From positions 2,232,001 to 2,296,000 of the forward strand of contig NZ_CP150227.1 of the NCBI RefSeq assembly GCF_037971845.1: a stretch of 64,000 bases of DNA, given 5' to 3'. Below are positions 59,855 to 64,000 of the stretch, in pieces. The first letter of the stretch is position 1. Each line of letters opens with the position of its first letter. The notes under the pieces are model-generated. The model was not told the DNA's origin. It worked only from the letters and a program-made list of their open reading frames with translations, and did not search any database. A program made the position numbers and the translations under genes. Origin of the DNA: Paenibacillus sp. FSL R5-0766 (GTDB lineage Bacteria; Bacillota; Bacilli; Paenibacillales; Paenibacillaceae).

Positions 59855-59945
59855 TATGTTATGAACAATAAGTCAGCAAAGTAAGTTCCAAACAGGGGAA
59901 CCGATATTTTTCACCCCTGCATCCGTGGATCGTCACCTTACGGTA

Positions 59946-59959
59946 TGATAGCGTTACCA
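59946..59959 (+). promoter_or_regulatory. Candidate cre (CcpA) site before the sugar ABC operon
   Basis: TGATAGCGTTACCA matches TGWAARCGYTWNCA in all but one position (T for A). It overlaps a TATGAT -10-like box (59944-59949) and lies 43-56 bases before the ATG, consistent with catabolite repression of the transporter. Confidence 0.55.
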
Positions 59960-60001
59960 TTTACAATAAGTGTATTCAAATCGCCGAGGGGGATTATAGA
60001 G

Positions 60002-61315
60002 ATGTTGAAAAAATGGCTTTCGGGTTTCCTGGCAATAACATTGTTCTCCATTATTCTGGCTGGCTGTGCTGGCGGGGACACTTCAGAAGGAGGCAGCGGC
60101 AACGACAAAGTAACCGTCACACTCTGGCACAACTGGACCGGACAGGACGCAAAGGCGGTTGCGATGCGCAAAATTATTGAAGATTTCCGCGCGGCGCATC
60201 CAGATATCGAAGTTGTGGATGAAGGCTTGCCAACAGATGGTCTCAAAACCCGGCTTCGTACGGTGGCAGCTGCCAACGAGATGCCAGACCTGTTCGTGAT
60301 GTGGCCGGATGCCATGACGAAGGAATTTGTCAAAGGGGATCTGTTACAGCCCATTAATGCAGAGCTGGACGCAAAGCCGGAGTGGAAAGATAACTTTATC
60401 CCGAATGCACTGGACGGATACACCGTAGACGGGAATATCTACTCCGTGCCGATGAATCTGGCGCCAAGTTCCTTCATTTATTACAATGAAGCTCTTTTCA
60501 AACAGTACAACGTAAAAGTGCCTGAGACATGGGCGGAACTGGAACAAGCGATTGCTACTTTTAATCAAAATAAAGTCATTCCCATGGCACTTGGCAACAA
60601 GGCCAACTGGGTAGCTCAATCAACGATATTCAGTACACTGGCTGATCGGATTACCGGTACGGACTGGTTCCTGAAAGCGGCAGCACAAGATGGTGCAAGT
60701 TTTACCGATCCGCAATTTATTGAAGCCTTGAACAAGATGCAGGAGCTTGGCAACACCAAGGCATTCCAGGATGGATTCAATAGTATCGATGAGACACAGA
60801 TGATGCAGCTTTATTTCCAAGGTAAGGCAGCGATGGTCATGAACGGCGGATGGGCCTTGGCTAATCTGGTGAACAATGCACCTGAAGAGGTGTTGAACAA
60901 CACACATATTACGATTCTTCCTCCAGTGGACGGAGGTCAGGGTGAACCAAGAACAACATCCGGTGTTGTAGGAACCGGGTTGGGTGTAAGTAAAAAGCTG
61001 AGCGGCGCACAAAAAGAGGCAGCGATGGAGCTGTTCTACGCGCTGGCAGGACCTGATGGTCAGAAGGCCACGTTGGATAGCAGCACATTGGTGAGTTACA
61101 AGATTGATCTGGACAAAACCAAGGCACATCCATTGTTCGTTGAATTATATGATCTGATGCAGGAAGTGAAAATCACGCCAGTATACGATTCCAAGCTGGG
61201 ATCGGCAACGGTTGAGGTTATTAATAATGCATTGCAAGAGCTACTAATGGGCGGCAAGGCGGAAGACATCGCAGCCAAAATTCAGGCGGCTCAAGCCAAT
61301 GCAGTTAGTCAGTAA
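60002..61315 (+). CDS. ABC transporter sugar-binding lipoprotein
   Basis: A 437-residue extracytoplasmic binding protein of the family 1 (MalE/UgpB-like) type. The lipoprotein signal is residues 1-23 with the lipobox ILAGC. The mature part carries VTLWHNWTGQDAKAVAMRKI and PDLFVMWPDAMTKEFVKG, then SFIYYNEALFKQYNVKVPETW, the usual family 1 motifs. The sugar is not known; a plant polysaccharide fragment is plausible. ATG 60002 is 5 bases after GAGGGGG. A weak terminator (61327-61354) separates it from the permeases, which raises the ratio of binding protein to channel. Confidence 0.92.
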   Translation: MLKKWLSGFLAITLFSIILAGCAGGDTSEGGSGNDKVTVTLWHNWTGQDAKAVAMRKIIEDFRAAHPDIEVVDEGLPTDGLKTRLRTVAAANEMPDLFVMWPDAMTKEFVKGDLLQPINAELDAKPEWKDNFIPNALDGYTVDGNIYSVPMNLAPSSFIYYNEALFKQYNVKVPETWAELEQAIATFNQNKVIPMALGNKANWVAQSTIFSTLADRITGTDWFLKAAAQDGASFTDPQFIEALNKMQELGNTKAFQDGFNSIDETQMMQLYFQGKAAMVMNGGWALANLVNNAPEEVLNNTHITILPPVDGGQGEPRTTSGVVGTGLGVSKKLSGAQKEAAMELFYALAGPDGQKATLDSSTLVSYKIDLDKTKAHPLFVELYDLMQEVKITPVYDSKLGSATVEVINNALQELLMGGKAEDIAAKIQAAQANAVSQ

Positions 61316-61326
61316 TCATTCGTTAG

Positions 61327-61354
61327 AACCCCTTCCCGGCAGGGGAGGGGTTTT
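61327..61354 (+). terminator. Attenuating terminator between binding protein and permeases
   Basis: AACCCCTTCCC pairs with GGGGAGGGGTT (one mismatch), with only TTTTG behind, so partial read-through is likely. Confidence 0.75.
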
Positions 61355-61420
61355 GAGTCTGGACGAGATAGTCAGTTGCAAGTTGAGAAAGGCATTCATT
61401 CAAGGAGAGGAAGTGAACAG

Positions 61421-62302
61421 ATGAACGCACTGCGAAGTCGGCGTTTTATTATGCTGGGGCTGGCCCCGGCAGTCATCATTTATGCATTGTTTGTATTTGT
61501 ACCGGTCGTATGGTCGGCATACTACGGTTTCTTCAACTGGTCCGGCATCGGCGCATCCAAATATATTGGTATGGATAATTACGTAGAGATCTGGCATGAT
61601 CCTGTATTTTGGCGGGCACTGAAAAATAACGTTATCTTTGTGTTGGCATCGGTCTTTGGACAAATTCCGTTAGCGCTGATGTTGGCGGTCATCTTACACA
61701 AAAGCAATCCATTACAGCGGTTTCTGCGCTCAGCCGTATTTCTGCCGATGGTGTTATCCACTGTCGTTATCGGTATGATCTGGCAGTATATCTATCATCC
61801 GCAGATCGGGATATTGAATTTTCTGCTGGACGCTCTGGGGCTGGAAAGTTGGAAGCTGCAATGGCTTTCCGATGACAAGATTGCCATTTTCTCTTTGGTA
61901 CCGCCGCTGCTCTGGAGCTTTGTTGGGTTGTATCTAATTATCTTCATCTCGGCGTTGCAGAATATTCCAGGCGAGATTCATGATGCTGCCAAAATAGACG
62001 GTGCTTCAGGAATCCGGAAGCTGGTATCGGTCTCTTTGCCCATAATCTGGGGTACGGTTCAGGTTGCAATCATTCTATGTATTTCGGGTAGTCTGAAATC
62101 ATTCGATCTGGTTTACATCATGACCAAGGGTGGTCCGGCACATGCGACGGAACTGCTTGCAACGTATATGTACAATTCAACCTTTACAACATACCGATAT
62201 GGTTTTGGTAGTGCGATCTCAACAACCATCGTACTGATCTCGCTGCTGCTGATCGGAACAAGCCAGTGGCTAACCAGTCGCAAACGAAAAGAGAATCAAT
62301 AG
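61421..62302 (+). CDS. ABC sugar transporter permease (MalF/LacF-like)
   Basis: A 293-residue inner-membrane permease with about six helices. The ATP-ase docking loop (EAA motif) EIHDAAKIDGASGIRKLVSV is at about residues 196-215, and the hydrophobic first helix begins at about residue 12. It works with the second permease (62318-63193) and the binding protein at 60002-61315. No ATP-binding subunit is in the operon, so the ATPase is probably a shared MsmK-type protein encoded elsewhere, common in Paenibacillus. ATG 61421 follows AAGGAGAGG. Confidence 0.93.
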   Translation: MNALRSRRFIMLGLAPAVIIYALFVFVPVVWSAYYGFFNWSGIGASKYIGMDNYVEIWHDPVFWRALKNNVIFVLASVFGQIPLALMLAVILHKSNPLQRFLRSAVFLPMVLSTVVIGMIWQYIYHPQIGILNFLLDALGLESWKLQWLSDDKIAIFSLVPPLLWSFVGLYLIIFISALQNIPGEIHDAAKIDGASGIRKLVSVSLPIIWGTVQVAIILCISGSLKSFDLVYIMTKGGPAHATELLATYMYNSTFTTYRYGFGSAISTTIVLISLLLIGTSQWLTSRKRKENQ

Positions 62303-62317
62303 AGAGGAGGAGTTATC

Positions 62318-63193
62318 ATGCAAGTGACACCTGTATCCATGCCATCACCACGAAGCAGCTCGGGCCATCCGATTCGCCGCCTACGTAGCGGAATTGTTTG
62401 GACGCTGCTGACGGTCTATGGTATTTTAACATTGTATCCGTTCTACTGGCTCGTGATTAGTGCATTCAAAACAAATGAAGATTTCTATAGCAGGCCCTTT
62501 GGACTGCCGGAAAACTGGAATGTTGCCAATTTCAGCAATGCATGGGAAAGCTCCAGGCTGGGGACCGCTTTTGGCAATTCACTAATCGTATCGGTGGGGT
62601 CACTTATTCTGACGCTGTTTATTGCAGCGCTGGCTTCATTCATCCTGGCTCGTTTCCAGTTTCTCTGGAAAGGGTTAATCATGACCTTCTTTGTTGTGGG
62701 GATGCTCATTCCGATCCATAGTACACTTGTCCCTTTATTCATTCTGATGAAACAGATGTCATTGTTGAATACGTACTGGGCCTTAATCTTACCTTATACG
62801 GCTTTTGCACTGCCTACGGCAATTTTTGTGCTTACGGCTTATCTGACAAGTGTTCCACGTGACATTGAAGAGGCGGCTTTTATTGATGGAACAGGCCTGT
62901 GGGGGCTATTTACCCGAATTATGCTGCCGATGTCCGTCCCTGCGTTGTCCACGGTTACGATCCTGAGTTTCCTGCATGCGTGGAATGACTTTTCATTTGC
63001 GCTTGTGTTCATCAACAAAACCGGATTGAAAACGTTACCGCTGGCCATTGCGAACTTTGCGGATGGATATCAGACGGATTACGGATTAACGCTTGCTGCC
63101 ATGACCCTGTCGGTCATTCCAACCATTATTCTGTATCTTATATTCCAGGAACAGGTTATGAAAGGCATGACCGCAGGAGCTGTCAAAGGGTAA
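62318..63193 (+). CDS. ABC sugar transporter permease (MalG/LacG-like)
   Basis: A 291-residue permease with six helices. The EAA loop is DIEEAAFIDGTGLWGLFTRI (about residues 188-207). The N-terminus is longer and polar (MQVTPVSMPSPRSSSGHP) before the first helix. It begins 15 bases after the MalF-like gene stop with AGGAGGAG upstream, so both are translated together. The final AVKG ending is typical of this family. The kinase gene starts 30 bases later. Confidence 0.93.
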   Translation: MQVTPVSMPSPRSSSGHPIRRLRSGIVWTLLTVYGILTLYPFYWLVISAFKTNEDFYSRPFGLPENWNVANFSNAWESSRLGTAFGNSLIVSVGSLILTLFIAALASFILARFQFLWKGLIMTFFVVGMLIPIHSTLVPLFILMKQMSLLNTYWALILPYTAFALPTAIFVLTAYLTSVPRDIEEAAFIDGTGLWGLFTRIMLPMSVPALSTVTILSFLHAWNDFSFALVFINKTGLKTLPLAIANFADGYQTDYGLTLAAMTLSVIPTIILYLIFQEQVMKGMTAGAVKG

Positions 63194-63223
63194 GCGAAAG
63201 CGCATCCAGAGGAGGAGAAACGT

Positions 63224-64000
63224 TTGGCACGCTGGCTCACATCTTCATTACAAAGGAAGCTATCCGTCGTTGTGACGGCTTCAATGATTGTGCCTTTGCT
63301 GGCCTTGGGCCTGTTCGCCTTTCTGATCTCTTCCAGCATCACAGAGCAAAAAACAAAGCTGTCCGGCATGGATACGCTGAAACAGGTAGAAGCAAATCTT
63401 CGTTATATGTTGCAGGATGCCGAGAATCTCTCCATTTTCCTGATTGGAGAACGGGACATCCAGCAGTATCTTAGCCACAATGAAGATCATGAGCTGGACC
63501 GGGTGGATATTCTGGGCAGAATGACCAATCTGGCGGCTTCCAAGAAATATATCGCCAACATCGCCATATATCCGGGACGTTTTGATGCCACATTGTCAAC
63601 CGCTACCTGGTATGAATCCAATGAATCCAACCTTTCGTATCCCTCTGTTCCCAGTGGTGAAGCAGTCAAACAATGGACGGGAGTATACCCAGTTCAGAAT
63701 TACGCGGGTATTCAAAATGTGATCACATTGGTTCGGCCGATTCGCAGTATCCATGATTATCGACCCATCGGCTGGTTAGCCATTAGTCTGGATGAGAAGG
63801 CCATATCCAAGGGATGGGCCGCTCTGGGATTAGGCAGAGGGCAAGGCAGACTGGAACTCATCGGCAGTTCTGGAGAGATTCTGTCTTCGATGGACAAATC
63901 CCGGCTTGGGCTTAAGCTGGAAGGTGTCGAACCAGGGATTACAACGTTGATTCAGGATGGCGGTAGCGGAACCACCACGTATGGCAGTGGTGACGATAAA
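63224..64000 (+). CDS. N-terminal part of a YesM-type sensor histidine kinase (cut at the window edge)
   Basis: 259 residues open at the right edge. TTG 63224 follows GGAGGAG. It has an N-terminal transmembrane helix (about residues 14-34) and an extracytoplasmic sensing domain with mixed strands and helices (dCache/YesM-like, LRYMLQDAENLSIFLIG and NVITLVRPIRSIHDY). The second helix, HAMP and kinase domains lie beyond the window. Its position directly after a sugar ABC transporter, as for YesM/YesN pairs in Paenibacillus, suggests it senses the sugar or the loaded binding protein; a response regulator gene likely follows. Confidence 0.82.
   Translation, partial: MARWLTSSLQRKLSVVVTASMIVPLLALGLFAFLISSSITEQKTKLSGMDTLKQVEANLRYMLQDAENLSIFLIGERDIQQYLSHNEDHELDRVDILGRMTNLAASKKYIANIAIYPGRFDATLSTATWYESNESNLSYPSVPSGEAVKQWTGVYPVQNYAGIQNVITLVRPIRSIHDYRPIGWLAISLDEKAISKGWAALGLGRGQGRLELIGSSGEILSSMDKSRLGLKLEGVEPGITTLIQDGGSGTTTYGSGDDK

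Overview
The window is an ordinary chromosomal segment of a low-to-mid GC Gram-positive, endospore-former-type bacterium, most likely a plant- or soil-associated Paenibacillus. This rests on gene content: YtpB-type terpene synthase, YugP, YqhG/YqhH, YqzE, YkvI, YitT and YesL-type proteins, a PL10 pectate lyase, a GH30 glucuronoxylanase, a B12-dependent ribonucleotide reductase and a YesM-type sensor kinase beside a sugar ABC transporter. It also rests on strong AGGAGG ribosome sites, frequent TTG/GTG starts and sigma-A promoters. I saw no insertion sequence, prophage, CRISPR array or rRNA. There is one tRNA (Leu, CAG), one probable 6S RNA and one c-di-AMP riboswitch.

Layout. 1-5 kb: the start of an exported protein leaving the left edge, two small proteins, a cold-shock protein, an MFS exporter with a MatE-like membrane protein, and the terpene synthase. 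5-10 kb: phosphofructokinase, a MATE exporter, a glycosidase-like secreted protein and a YitT protein. 10-16 kb: a DEAD-box helicase, a YesL-like protein, 6S RNA, a DUF1499 protein, thiol peroxidase, a rhomboid protease and a GltC-like LysR regulator. 16-21.5 kb: YugP, a MerR regulator and a nitrogen-regulated operon of amtB, a GlnD-like nucleotidyltransferase and a DEDDh exonuclease, with a JAMM-family peptidase in antisense. 21.5-31.5 kb: TlpA-like thioredoxin, cimA, dinB, ferredoxin, an L,D-transpeptidase, pyrD, a small alarmone synthetase with a DUF309 protein, and a membrane thioredoxin. 31.5-38.5 kb: an rRNA methyltransferase/pseudouridine synthase pair, a strongly structured intergenic repeat region, a HAD phosphatase, an acidic three-repeat protein, a GNAT and a glycosyltransferase.

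38.5-48 kb: ykvI, xpt, several small proteins, an NlpC/P60 hydrolase under a c-di-AMP riboswitch, pectate lyase, tRNA-Leu, the xylanase with a cre site, a YibQ-type deacetylase and a cell-wall amidase. 48-57 kb: a secreted protein of unknown role, YqhG/YqhH, nrdJ with two candidate NrdR boxes, a chloramphenicol acetyltransferase with a classical translational attenuator, and a flavin reductase-like protein. 57-64 kb: an OatA-like acyltransferase, then a sugar ABC transporter (binding protein, two permeases) and the N-terminal part of its probable sensor kinase, cut by the right edge.

Most genes are single or in two- to four-gene operons separated by clear intrinsic terminators, so regulation can often be read directly from the DNA. 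The items most worth following up are the amtB-nucleotidyltransferase-exonuclease operon, which has no PII gene and is transcribed into a JAMM peptidase gene; the covarying hairpin repeats and G-quadruplex near 34.2-34.5 kb; the cat attenuator; the terminator-less c-di-AMP riboswitch; and an orphan Shine-Dalgarno in the pectate lyase leader. All functional names come from reading motifs and family resemblance by eye; no database search was possible.
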